DNA of 64,000 nt from assembly GCF_007786455.1 (NCBI RefSeq), contig NZ_VNJK01000005.1:62001-126000 (forward strand), read 5' to 3'. The notes beneath the pieces are model-generated. The model was not told where the DNA came from. It was given only the letters and a program-made list of their open reading frames with translations, and searched no databases. The first letter of the stretch is position 1. Each line of letters begins with the position of its first letter. Of this stretch, positions 53,966 to 62,566 are shown one piece after another. Source of the DNA: Paenibacillus agilis. Its GTDB lineage: Bacteria; Bacillota; Bacilli; Paenibacillales; Paenibacillaceae. Made by a program: the position numbers and the translations under genes.

Positions 53966-54633
53966 AGATACACACTCCTAGAATATTAGTTTTGTTAATA
54001 CAAAATTAAAACAAAAATCCTAATTAGTGGAGCCGTGATCATAGTATATCTATTTGCAAATAATATACAATAGTATTTCAGCATTAGATAATTAATTCCT
54101 CATTTTGGCCTATTTATGACCTACTATTATTAGATCAATGGTTAAATAGAATGAACATTATAGTAGTTAATGCGGCACATAATCTAGTTGTGATCTATAT
54201 CATAGGATGCCGCATCCCGTGGCACTGCTTGGTTTTTTACACTCGAACATCGATACTAGTTCAAATAGCCTCTTGTGCTTGGTGCTTCACTCTGTTAATC
54301 TCTTTGGTATTTGTCCCGCTATGTCCTACCAACTCAAACGCCTGGTTCACTTCTCCTACACTTCCATTTTGTAAAAAAACCGCATGTTATCATGAGTAAC
54401 GAGTGAACTTAGAGGGAGAACTATGAAATAATCGAAAGGCTACGACATCAGCACAGCATTGCACGCCTTTTGGCCATTGGATGAATCAACGCGCACCGTA
54501 CGAATACCGGTGCGCGTTGGCGGCATAGCTTTTTTAATGTCTACTTGACAGGGGCATGACCACACATTGTTTTACGCTTGAGCTTTTCCTCTTTTTTGCG
54601 AGCTAGTATGCTCAACTTGTGGCAAATGCTACC
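53966..54633. other. Gene-poor region with inverted repeats, possibly IS remnant
   Basis: 668 bases without a clear gene. Features: ATGCGGCA (54170-54177) against TGCCGCAT (54208-54215); a minus-strand coding scrap at about 54261-54386 ending at TGA with 'GEVNQAFELVGHSGTNTKEI'; a perfect 12-base stem CAACGCGCACCG/CGGTGCGCGTTG (54488-54519) followed by TTTTTT; and TGTCTACTTGACA near 54538, reminiscent of IS3-group ends. Together they suggest a decayed insertion, but no transposase domain can be shown. Confidence 0.4.
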
Positions 54634-55998
54634 TTACTTCGCAATCCTAAGCAAGCTAATCTGGATAGTATTATTATAATGGATTAACAATACCTTATCC
54701 TTATCAGCCCACGCCAGCTCTATTTCACTTGGAACTGTCGCTTTATAAAGGTAATACGATGGCTTAACTGCGCCAATATAGTAGTCATTTTGATCTGCAC
54801 CGCTATTATATTTTTCAAGTCCCTGTCCGAAGAACGAGCCATCAGGGAGAATTTCCAACTCCCTAATTCCTTCATTTGCAAGTTTGGCCGGACCCAACAT
54901 TTTCCCATTATCTATCTCCACTATCGTTTCAGCGATATGGTTAATAGCGTACAATTGAGTGCCTATAGTCTTATAGGTTAGATAGGCTGATTTCGTTTTA
55001 TGCATCCATAACAATTTACCTTGTTTTGAAAACATATATATTAGTGAATCTGGTCGTGCATTTTCTTTTGTCTTGTCAGAGATCTCTGCATACAAATAAA
55101 ATCGTCCATCTGGCATGAAAAATGGTCCGCTTACTTCTTCTTCTTCATTCTTTTGTAATTTTCCTTGCTTGTACTTGTAAGTATATTGACGGAGAACTTT
55201 GCCCGCCTCATTTTTCACTATTATCGCATCTGTCGAGCTGTATTTGTCTGTATCTAATAAATACACATATTCATTAGCAGAAACATGCATTAGCAGACCA
55301 TCACGCTCTACTACTTTCAGCAGATTTCCTTTGTCATCATAGTATCCTAATGTTGTATTATTCAATGTTCCACTCGTCAAACCCGCCACCATTAATCTCC
55401 CGTCGGGTAAAAGCCAAGGACCTACCTCTAAAAATTTAGGAGTATAGTCCGGTGCTGGATAAGTAATTTTTCTTATTATCTTGCCTGTTGTTACCTGTAT
55501 CGCTAACACTGTTTTGCTAACCCGAGTCCGATTTTCTAAGGCATACTCTGTATTAGCGAATACTGTCCGCTCTTCATAGATATCGCCTGTGATAAAAACT
55601 TCTCCATTAGACTCAAGCTTTAATGTCTCTGTGGATGTTTCGTAATCTCCCTTAAAAATGTTTACTAATGACTTTTTCCATTTCTGCTTGCCTGTTGTAA
55701 GATCATAAACAACTAAACCGTGATCTTGGCTTTCCGTATCGTACATAACCATTACGATGTTGAGCTTCTTATCTACAAGTGTATCTGTAATACTCCAGCC
55801 TTCCGGAATTGGAATCTTCCAAGCAGTGGAGTAGGCAGCGGCCTTCATCTTCCCTGAACCATCAGGCTTCAAAAAAGTGTAGGCACCCGCTCCTCCCTTA
55901 CTACTCGCACTTACCAACTCTATAGGTACAATGAAGGAAATTATTACAACTAATAACAAAGTCAATCCTGTGCGAAACATACGAAACAACTTTCTCAT
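54634..55998 (-). CDS. Secreted propeller-like protein B, paralogue of A
   Basis: 454 residues. Signal peptide (about 1-32), then 'KGGAGAYTFLKPDGSGKMKA' and repeated strands: 'LVVYDLTTGKQKWKKSL', 'VLRQYTYKYKQGKLQKNEEE', 'FSKQGKLLWMHKTKSA', ending 'NTIQISLLR'. Same layout as the protein at 51965-53341. Start: ATG behind AAAAGGGG. The FlxA-like gene upstream ends 38 bases before, with no terminator between, so the two are probably cotranscribed. Function unknown. Confidence 0.8.
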   Translation of the reverse strand: MRKLFRMFRTGLTLLLVVIISFIVPIELVSASSKGGAGAYTFLKPDGSGKMKAAAYSTAWKIPIPEGWSITDTLVDKKLNIVMVMYDTESQDHGLVVYDLTTGKQKWKKSLVNIFKGDYETSTETLKLESNGEVFITGDIYEERTVFANTEYALENRTRVSKTVLAIQVTTGKIIRKITYPAPDYTPKFLEVGPWLLPDGRLMVAGLTSGTLNNTTLGYYDDKGNLLKVVERDGLLMHVSANEYVYLLDTDKYSSTDAIIVKNEAGKVLRQYTYKYKQGKLQKNEEEEVSGPFFMPDGRFYLYAEISDKTKENARPDSLIYMFSKQGKLLWMHKTKSAYLTYKTIGTQLYAINHIAETIVEIDNGKMLGPAKLANEGIRELEILPDGSFFGQGLEKYNSGADQNDYYIGAVKPSYYLYKATVPSEIELAWADKDKVLLIHYNNTIQISLLRIAK

Positions 55999-56036
55999 GA
56001 TAAATCCCCTTTTAATTATCTATATCATTTTAAAAT

Positions 56037-56828
56037 TTATATACGAATATCAAGACTCCCTTTTGCAGAATCCTGCTCGTGACTGATATTGTTTTCTTTT
56101 TTCTTTGTTGATGAATTACTCTGATCTAAGAGCTGAGCTTGCTCCGTTCCTCCAACCTGATAGTTATCCATTTGATTATTTTGCTCAGTATTCTTATCTC
56201 CGTTTTCTTGCAAAGCTTCTTGAATGTCTGCCATCGTCTTGGAGATCTTCTGATCTAGGCTCCTTATTTTAGACTCGACTTCGAGCGCTTCTTCCGTTTT
56301 TTGCTTAAATATCGTCATTTCTGCATTTGCTCTCATTTCCGATCTAGTGGCAGCTTCTTCTCCTGCTTCTCCGCCTTTCATCTGCAACCGCCCTAGCCTA
56401 ACCTCACCTTTCAAATTGGTCGCTTCCCCATGCAGCTTCGTTCGAACACCTGTAAGTTGTCCTAAACTATTGTATAAGGAACCCACTTCTATTAGATGCT
56501 CCATAGCCGGAGTGGATGATGGCTCCATATTTACCTCATTGGACGATTTGCTCTGGGGGAATGAAGACGAGGCTCCCTCTTTTCGTTTTTCGGCCTGTTC
56601 CATTCTTATTTGTGTCATTTGCGCCTCGATAGTTTGTAGTTGAGTTGTTAGCGTCTCAACTCGCTGCGTCTTCAGCTTATCATCCAACTCTTGGTCCGCT
56701 TTCACTTCAGCTATTTGTTCATGAATATTATTCTTCTGCCTCACTAGAGCTTGAATTTCTCTGTCCGCCATACTCAATGTATTCGTTCGATACGATGATT
56801 TACTAGAAAAGTTATCAATTCGAGTCAT
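56037..56828 (-). CDS. FlxA-like coiled-coil protein
   Basis: 263 residues, nearly all helical. 'ADREIQALVRQKNNIHEQIA' followed by 'LDDKLKTQRVETLTTQLQTI' and 'EAQMTQIRMEQAEKRKEG' is the FlxA-like repeat pattern (PF14282) of paired heptads. A Ser/Pro-rich hinge follows, then a second coiled coil ('KEALQEN'-type heptads). No signal peptide. Members are known near flagellar or secretion genes but the function is not settled. Start: ATG behind GGAGGT. Probable operon with the propeller gene below. Confidence 0.7.
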   Translation of the reverse strand: MTRIDNFSSKSSYRTNTLSMADREIQALVRQKNNIHEQIAEVKADQELDDKLKTQRVETLTTQLQTIEAQMTQIRMEQAEKRKEGASSSFPQSKSSNEVNMEPSSTPAMEHLIEVGSLYNSLGQLTGVRTKLHGEATNLKGEVRLGRLQMKGGEAGEEAATRSEMRANAEMTIFKQKTEEALEVESKIRSLDQKISKTMADIQEALQENGDKNTEQNNQMDNYQVGGTEQAQLLDQSNSSTKKKENNISHEQDSAKGSLDIRI

Positions 56829-56991
56829 CTGAATACCTCCGTTTTTGGAATCTGTTTTAACCTAATCACAACCAAACTTATCCTTACATATATCGGCTTC
56901 ACAAAAGAATTTAATGAATTTAAATACAAAAACCCCACCTATTACCTTCTCTTTCTCTTTAAAAGTAAGTGTTACATTCAATTTGGCAAAC

Positions 56992-57023
56992 AAAAAACCG
57001 CCAAGCCTGATAGGCTCAGCGGT
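56992..57023 (-). terminator. Terminator of the lipoprotein gene
   Basis: ACCGC(C)AAGCCT pairs with AGGCTCAGCGGT around GAT; the leftward transcript then has six U. Confidence 0.85.
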
Positions 57024-57036
57024 CTCGTTCGTCTTA

Positions 57037-57900
57037 TTATTGTTTCGCGCTATCAATAACCTCTTGCGGCACTTTGATTTCACCAATCTCATTATGCTTG
57101 GAGAACGTTGATTTCATATCCATCACCAAGCTCATTTTTTGCCCGCCTTCTTCCATTGTCAAATCCATAACCATGTCAGATTTTGTGGGCAAGAATGTTT
57201 CTTTATTCACAGCAAATGAAAGCTTTACACTCTTAATATTCATTTGCTCGATCATTGCTAATGTTTGCGGATCTTTACCACTTGCAGATTGACTCATTAC
57301 TTTCTTAACCATTTCCTTCATTCCGTCACCGGACAAGTCAGCATTCATAACATACTGATCGCCTTCTTCAGTTACTTTCATATCTTTTGCAGCGGAACGG
57401 AAAGCTTCAAACTGCTGCTCCGGACTAATTTGTCCTTGTACTTGAGCCAACAATTCAGCTTCAGCATCTTTAGGAAGCTTCACCCAAGCACCATCTACTT
57501 CTACAAACATACCCTCTTTAGCGATATATTGTTTAATATTTTGCTCTTGACCAGCGATAGACATTTTCATTTCTTGATAGAGATGCATTGGCTCTTTTGT
57601 AATCTCACTCTTCAACGAGATTTCGACCTTTTGCTCTTGCTTCTGATCGCCTTCACCAACGGTAATATTTTGCTTAATCGTACCTTCCATTGCAAAATTC
57701 TTGGATGTCTTACCTGCTTCAACTGTCTTCGTGATAAGTTCATCAGCTGTTGGTAGTGCTGCAGCTGGCTGCTGTTGTGTCTCTGTCGCAGCTGGCTTAT
57801 TGTCTGTAGTTGTGCTGCCAGTTGCCCCCTTATCATTTCCACAAGCCGTAATACCTAATACGAGAATTGCGCTAAGTAGTGCTACTGTCCATTTCTTCAA
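57037..57900 (-). CDS. DUF6612-type lipoprotein
   Basis: 287 residues from a TTG at 57900, behind GGGAGGAA; the longer frame above lacks a ribosome site. Lipobox 'GITAC' (Cys about 20), then a Thr/Ala/Gln-rich linker and an extended beta-domain of the LolA/LppX-like type: 'GTIKQNITVGEGDQ', 'MHLYQEMKMSIAGQEQ', 'VEVDGAWVKLP', 'LPTKSDMVMDLTMEEGGQKM'. This pattern is common in Bacillales lipoproteins that may carry lipids or sense the envelope. Transcribed alone. Function unknown. Confidence 0.82.
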   Translation of the reverse strand: MKKWTVALLSAILVLGITACGNDKGATGSTTTDNKPAATETQQQPAAALPTADELITKTVEAGKTSKNFAMEGTIKQNITVGEGDQKQEQKVEISLKSEITKEPMHLYQEMKMSIAGQEQNIKQYIAKEGMFVEVDGAWVKLPKDAEAELLAQVQGQISPEQQFEAFRSAAKDMKVTEEGDQYVMNADLSGDGMKEMVKKVMSQSASGKDPQTLAMIEQMNIKSVKLSFAVNKETFLPTKSDMVMDLTMEEGGQKMSLVMDMKSTFSKHNEIGEIKVPQEVIDSAKQ

Positions 57901-58210
57901 AACAAGTTCCTCCCAAGAATTGTATTCACCTAATATTACCCAATCTTTCGATAGGAACACAGGTAATTAAGGCCCAACAAGACAAAATCCGAGTACTAAA
58001 TATGTAGTTATTTGGAACTAATTGTCTCATTCTACAATTTTCATATGGGCTAAAGAACTGAATATCGATACACTTTGTTACCTTTAAAGCATCACTTATC
58101 CTACCTTACCCCAATCTAATGGGGATAAATTGTATACTGCTGTTTGCAGTACATTATAATAATATAAGTTTAGTAGATGAAATCGATCGTTAAGTTGGAG
58201 GAAACTTGTA
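57901..58210. other. Divergent intergenic region
   Basis: About 310 bases between the leftward lipoprotein and rightward ypsA; no RNA or small gene recognised. Confidence 0.45.
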
Positions 58211-58789
58211 GTGAAAAACCTACTTATTACTGGCTATCGTGCTCACGAGCTTGGCATTTACAGTCAGAAACATAAAGGAATCGCTTATATTCGCAAAGCG
58301 ATTACAAACCGTTTAATCCCACTGGTGGAAGAAGGCTTAGAGTGGGTCATCACCCCAGGACAGCATGGTGTCGATTTATGGGCCATTGAAGCTGCAATTT
58401 CACTTCGGCAGCAGTACCCCCATTTGAAATGCTCTATTATTACGGCATTCATACAGCCCGATCCTCAATGGAGCGATGACAAAAAATCAGCCTACGAGCA
58501 GGTTCTGCAGCAAGTTGACCATTATGCCGCAGTAAGCAACGGGCCCTATATTGGAAAATGGCAGTTCATTGCGCGTGATGATTTGTTATTTCGCAAAACA
58601 GATGGGATATTGCTTGTGTATGACGAAGAGGCAGCAGAGGCCAGCCCTAAGTTTGTGAAGGAACGAGCTCTAAAAAAGCACGCGGAAGACGGCTATCGCT
58701 ACCTCGCTATCGGTTCAGAAGAAATTCAAGCCGTTGCAGAAGAAGAGCAGCAATTTGAATATTTTGAGCAGGAGTATCAGGACGAATAG
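58211..58789 (+). CDS. ypsA: YpsA-family (DUF1273/SLOG) protein
   Basis: 192 residues from a GTG at 58211, about eight bases after GGAGGA. 'NLLITGYRAHELGIY' is the family's N-terminus, with 'ITPGQHGVDLWAIEAA' and 'FRKTDGILLVYDEE' completing the Rossmann-like SLOG fold that binds nucleotide-type ligands. B. subtilis YpsA affects cell division and FtsZ placement. Cytoplasmic. A bidirectional terminator follows. Confidence 0.93.
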   Translation: MKNLLITGYRAHELGIYSQKHKGIAYIRKAITNRLIPLVEEGLEWVITPGQHGVDLWAIEAAISLRQQYPHLKCSIITAFIQPDPQWSDDKKSAYEQVLQQVDHYAAVSNGPYIGKWQFIARDDLLFRKTDGILLVYDEEAAEASPKFVKERALKKHAEDGYRYLAIGSEEIQAVAEEEQQFEYFEQEYQDE

Positions 58790-58838
58790 AAAATGCGGCA
58801 TGTCCAATTTTTTTTCATCGGGTAGGCAAAACAGGTAG

Positions 58839-58882
58839 AAAAGCCTCCAAAAATCCGCTTAGACGCGGAAATGGAGGCTTTT
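58839..58882. terminator. Bidirectional terminator between ypsA and OsmC gene
   Basis: AAAAGCCTCCA (58839-58849) pairs with TGGAGGCTTTT (58872-58882), plus an inner ATCCGC/GCGGA stem. Confidence 0.88.
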
Positions 58883-58912
58883 TGCTGCCTTTATACGTTC
58901 AGAGACTGCACT

Positions 58913-59353
58913 CTACTCCGCGATAATTTTATTCAATACAAGCTTCACCGGATCATGAATCGTATCGCCTACAGGACAAGTACGCTCTATAAATGCTACG
59001 AATTCCTCTAGTTGTTCATAAGAAGCATTGCTTTTGACGTGGATGTCATACCGGATCTCTGAATAACCGCGTCGTACATCGGATTTATTCATAAATCCGT
59101 CGGTATCCAGCTCCCCTTCCACCTCAACCCAAAATTGCTCTAATTCAATGTTGAACTTAGTTGCATACGCTCTAGCGACAATGGATTGGCAGGCACCCAG
59201 AGCACAGAGTATCAATTCTACGGGATTCATTCCTGTATCTGTTCCGCCTAAGGATCGAGGCTCATCGATGGTGATTTCAAAATGTCTTGATTTTGCTTTT
59301 ACAACCATTCCATCTTGCAAATGTGCAGTAGCTTTAAACGTTTCAACTGGCAT
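58913..59353 (-). CDS. OsmC/Ohr-family protein
   Basis: 146 residues. OsmC-fold with 'GMNPVELILCALGACQSIVA' and 'FIERTCPVGDTI', giving the two conserved cysteines (about 50-55 and 128) used for thiol-dependent peroxide reduction. Of the YhfA/OsmC-like branch rather than clear Ohr. Cytoplasmic. Start: ATG with GAGGTGCTGCA upstream. Confidence 0.88.
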   Translation of the reverse strand: MPVETFKATAHLQDGMVVKAKSRHFEITIDEPRSLGGTDTGMNPVELILCALGACQSIVARAYATKFNIELEQFWVEVEGELDTDGFMNKSDVRRGYSEIRYDIHVKSNASYEQLEEFVAFIERTCPVGDTIHDPVKLVLNKIIAE

Positions 59354-59430
59354 TGCAGCACCTCATTTCCATATTTAAACACAATTATACCATAGTTAAA
59401 AGGTATGATTAGTTTGATTTTTATAAAACG

Positions 59431-59474
59431 AGAAAAGACCGTCGAGATGTTGTTCACCTCTAGACGGTCTTCTT
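59431..59474 (-). terminator. Terminator of the des operon
   Basis: AAGACCGTC (59435-59443) pairs with GACGGTCTT (59463-59471), T-rich on both sides, just past the desR stop. Confidence 0.8.
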
Positions 59475-59484
59475 TCGTTTCAAA

Positions 59485-60084
59485 CTATTTAAACCAGCCT
59501 TTTTCCTTGAAGCGCATAATCGCTTCGATCCGGTTGCTGACGTCGAGCTTATCTAATATCACCGAAATATAGTTACGAACCGTCCCTGTTGTCAAATACA
59601 GCTGGTTTGCAATTTCTTTTGTGTTTTTGCCGTCTGCAATGAGTTCGAGAACTTCTTTCTCACGCTCTGTTAACGGATTCGTTTCTCCATAAGACTCATC
59701 AACAAGCTCCGATGCGTAAATACGTCGCCCCGCCATAATGCTGCGAATCGCGCTCGCCAACTCTTCACTCGGACTGTCTTTGAGCAAATAGCCATTTGCC
59801 CCCGCCTTGAGCGCCCTGTCGAAATACCCAGTGCGAGCAAATGTAGTTAAAATAAGCACTTTGCAGCCAGAACCTTTCAGTTCCTCTGCCGCTTCCAGCC
59901 CGCTCATGCCCGGCATCTCAATATCCATGACGCAAATATCCGGCTTATGCTGGCGCACTAGCTCAACCGCTTCCTCACCATTGCTCGCTCGACCGATGAC
60001 ACTCATATCCTCTTCCAAATCAAGCAGGGAAGCAAGCGCACCAAGCAGCATCCGCTGATCTTCAGCTATTACGATACGAATCAT
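59485..60084 (-). CDS. desR: DesR response regulator
   Basis: 199 residues. Receiver domain with acidic pocket 'IAEDQ', phosphoacceptor D54 in 'CVMDIEMPGMSG' and conserved Lys in 'GYLLKDS'; LuxR/NarL helix-turn-helix at about 135-195 ('LTEREKEVLELIADGKNT', 'TVRNYISVILDKLDV'). In B. subtilis phosphorylated DesR activates des at low temperature. The start overlaps the desK stop by four bases. A palindrome upstream of des fits as its operator. Confidence 0.93.
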   Translation of the reverse strand: MIRIVIAEDQRMLLGALASLLDLEEDMSVIGRASNGEEAVELVRQHKPDICVMDIEMPGMSGLEAAEELKGSGCKVLILTTFARTGYFDRALKAGANGYLLKDSPSEELASAIRSIMAGRRIYASELVDESYGETNPLTEREKEVLELIADGKNTKEIANQLYLTTGTVRNYISVILDKLDVSNRIEAIMRFKEKGWFK

Positions 60085-61220
60085 GATTTCCCTACCTCCT
60101 GTTCAGATGCTTTGAATACGTTCGGTACACTAATAACGAGCGTCGTTCCTTTATCAACTATCATCTCCATCGTTCCATTGACGAATTCGAGACGCTCTTT
60201 CATCCCTTGAAGCCCGTTCCCTTTTGAAAGATTGAAGGACTTCGGTAATCCTACCCCGTTATCCTCGATCTTGATCGTTGCCTTCGTTGCAGATGATTCG
60301 ATCTCTATGGAACATGCTGCAGCATGACTATGCCTCACGATATTCGTAACGGCTTCCTTCACACACATGCTTAGCACATTTTCATTCAATAATGACGTGT
60401 TCGGCAGCTTCACATTTCCCTTAAGCGAGAACTCAATTTGGGCTGCCTTTAAAATTTGCTCCACTCGGAACATTTCTTCGTCCAATCTAGCTCCACGCAT
60501 TTGCGTAACCAACTCGCGGACTTCCTTTAACGCGCTGCGAGCTGCCTGTCGAACATCTTTAATCTCAGCTTGTGCTTGAACCGGATTCTTCGTAATAAGC
60601 TTGCTTGCCAGATCGCTTTTCAAGCCAATTAGCGAGAGCCTCTGTCCTAATGTATCATGCAGATCACGTGCAATTCGCTGACGCTCTTCCAACTTCACCA
60701 ATTCCGAGATACGTTTATTGGCATCCTCTAGCTGCACTTCCAGCTTCTCGCGCTTATTTCGATTGTACGTCGTAACCGGAAGGAGCACGACACCAAGCAC
60801 ACTGACAAGGATAAAGGGTATCTGAGAGAGCATGACTGGATTCATTGTTAAAAATCCGTAGTTAATCGTCACGAAAGTCGTCACGAGGTGAATGCAATAC
60901 ATAGTAATAAAACCTACTTTATGCTGAATATTTCCGATAAAGAACGCTAAAAAGAGCGAAAAATACACATAGCCGAACAGCACCGTCATCGTAACCGAAA
61001 TTAAGATTTGCACCGCTGTCCAGAAGTACATGATCCGCCCTTTTGAAACAAAAGAAAGTACATAGCAAGCAAAGAACATCAACACCAGAGCGATGCCAAT
61101 GATGCTCTCGTACATAGAAGTAGAACTAAAAATAAAGTAGAAAGGGAGGATGTAGAAGATAACCCATACATAAGGGCTAAGACCCGTACTTCTTTGAAAA
61201 ATATGATACCACTTCTGCAT
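60081..61220 (-). CDS. desK: DesK thermosensor histidine kinase
   Basis: 379 residues from the ATG at 61220, five bases after AAAGGGAGGG; the longer frame above has no ribosome site. It has five membrane segments from 'LSPYVWVIFYILPFYFIF', then a coiled-coil linker and HisKA_3 with the His in 'RIARDLHDTLGQRLSLIGLK', and HATPase motifs 'NENVLSMCVKEAVTNIVRHS' and 'EDNGVGLP'. Close by eye to B. subtilis DesK, which senses membrane thickness and order on cooling and switches between kinase and phosphatase states. Confidence 0.94.
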   Translation of the reverse strand: MQKWYHIFQRSTGLSPYVWVIFYILPFYFIFSSTSMYESIIGIALVLMFFACYVLSFVSKGRIMYFWTAVQILISVTMTVLFGYVYFSLFLAFFIGNIQHKVGFITMYCIHLVTTFVTINYGFLTMNPVMLSQIPFILVSVLGVVLLPVTTYNRNKREKLEVQLEDANKRISELVKLEERQRIARDLHDTLGQRLSLIGLKSDLASKLITKNPVQAQAEIKDVRQAARSALKEVRELVTQMRGARLDEEMFRVEQILKAAQIEFSLKGNVKLPNTSLLNENVLSMCVKEAVTNIVRHSHAAACSIEIESSATKATIKIEDNGVGLPKSFNLSKGNGLQGMKERLEFVNGTMEMIVDKGTTLVISVPNVFKASEQEVGKS

Positions 61221-61335
61221 CTTAACCCTCCCTTTCTCTGAGCTGCTTAATGTTACTTGTATCGTACCATATTCATGATGAAACTTGTCCATATTCAATT
61301 GTATTTGACTATTATAATTGGTTCTAAAAAAGCTG

Positions 61336-62355
61336 CTACTTCATCGAAACACTCTTACGCATCATAATGCGCTTGCGATCTTTGAAGCTGACAAAGGTCT
61401 TGCTCTCTTCGTCCCACAAGCTGAAACGAAGGGAAGCTAAACTTGTTCGCAGCGTAATTGTAGTTGCACGTTGAAGCGGCGGCGTCTCATCATGAGCCTT
61501 TTCCAAGTTATAGTTAGGTACTTTCGGGCTTAGATGATGCACATGGTGGAATCCAATATTTCCTGTAATCCATTGCAGCAATTTCGGCAACTTGTAGTAC
61601 GAACTACCCTCTACCGCAGCCAATACATAGCTCCACTCATCTTCATGCTCGAAGTAAGACTCCTCGAATTGATGCTGCACATAGAACAACCAAATGCCAA
61701 GCATCCCGGAGAAAAAGAAGACTGGTGCTTGAACAAGAACAAATGCCTGCCAACCAATGAGCCAGCACATAAATGCATATAAAGCTATGATGGAGACATT
61801 CGTCAAAATCGTATTTATTCTTTCCTTCGTTCTTGCACCTTTACGGTTAAAGCGATAAGCAATTAAAAAGATAGCGATGGGCCCAATGAAGAGCATCACG
61901 AACGGATTGCGATATATTCTATAAGCTATTTTCGTCTTTAATGGAGCTGCCTCATATTCCTCGACCGTCAGCACCCACATATCTCCGACTCCACGTTTAT
62001 CAAGGTTACTGCTCGTCGCGTGATGAATCGCATGACAATTTTTCCATTGTTGATAAGGAACCAAGGCTATTACACCGGTAATGTTGCCGATAATATCATT
62101 CGCTTTGCGGCTCTTAAAGAACGACTGATGACAACAGTCATGAAAAATGATAAACGTCCGAATGACAAAGCCCGCTGCAATGATCGTGATCGGCAGTGTA
62201 AGCCAATACGATATGGACAAGCTTGCGTATGCCGCATACCAGAGTACAAATAAAGGAACAAGTGTGTTGATCATTTGTCGGATACTTTTTTTCGTATCTG
62301 ATTTTTCATAAGGCATCATGTCTTTTCTTAACTTCGCTTGTTGAGCTTGAGTCAT
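61336..62355 (-). CDS. des: Acyl-lipid fatty acid desaturase
   Basis: 339 residues, near the length of B. subtilis Des (delta-5 acyl-lipid desaturase). Four or more membrane segments and three His boxes: 'FHDCCHQSFF' (H-x-x-x-H), 'HAIHHATSS' (H-x-x-H-H) and 'GFHHVHHLSP' (H-x-x-H-H), which bind the di-iron centre. It adds double bonds to acyl chains of membrane lipids to keep fluidity after cooling. Start: ATG at 62355, ten bases after AGGAGG; a nearer ATG at 62360 opens only ATG-CGA-TGA. It is followed by desK and desR on the same strand, so this is the classic feedback operon. Confidence 0.95.
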   Translation of the reverse strand: MTQAQQAKLRKDMMPYEKSDTKKSIRQMINTLVPLFVLWYAAYASLSISYWLTLPITIIAAGFVIRTFIIFHDCCHQSFFKSRKANDIIGNITGVIALVPYQQWKNCHAIHHATSSNLDKRGVGDMWVLTVEEYEAAPLKTKIAYRIYRNPFVMLFIGPIAIFLIAYRFNRKGARTKERINTILTNVSIIALYAFMCWLIGWQAFVLVQAPVFFFSGMLGIWLFYVQHQFEESYFEHEDEWSYVLAAVEGSSYYKLPKLLQWITGNIGFHHVHHLSPKVPNYNLEKAHDETPPLQRATTITLRTSLASLRFSLWDEESKTFVSFKDRKRIMMRKSVSMK

Positions 62356-62422
62356 CGCATGTATTCCTCCTATATATGACGCATAACGAACCTATTCTCA
62401 ATAGACGTATTTATCTATAGTC

Positions 62423-62449
62423 ATTATAGAAAAAAGGTGTCATGGGCAA
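62423..62449 (-). promoter_or_regulatory. Predicted des promoter
   Basis: On the minus strand a consensus TATAAT (62428-62423) is preceded at 15 bases by TTGCCC (62449-62444), a poor -35 of the kind seen at activator-dependent promoters. Confidence 0.6.
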
Positions 62450-62473
62450 TAGTCATAAACGTCATAAGGGGAC

Positions 62474-62487
62474 ATGACATATGTCAT
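62474..62487. promoter_or_regulatory. Candidate DesR operator
   Basis: ATGACATATGTCAT is a perfect 14-base palindrome centred about 64 bases upstream of the predicted des start point. Further TCAT/GTCATA half-sites lie at 62440, 62452 and 62461. Position and shape fit the B. subtilis des arrangement. Confidence 0.6.
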
Positions 62488-62505
62488 ATAGGTGCTGAGC
62501 GTATT

Positions 62506-62534
62506 AAAAAAAGCATGCCGATTCGCGGCATGCC
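62506..62534 (-). terminator. Terminator of the leftward lipoprotein gene
   Basis: GCATGCCG (62513-62520) and CGGCATGC (62526-62533) form a perfect stem and the transcript ends in seven U. It lies between the lipoprotein gene and des. Confidence 0.88.
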
Positions 62535-62566
62535 ATAAATGTACTTAATTATAAAATGTTATACAG

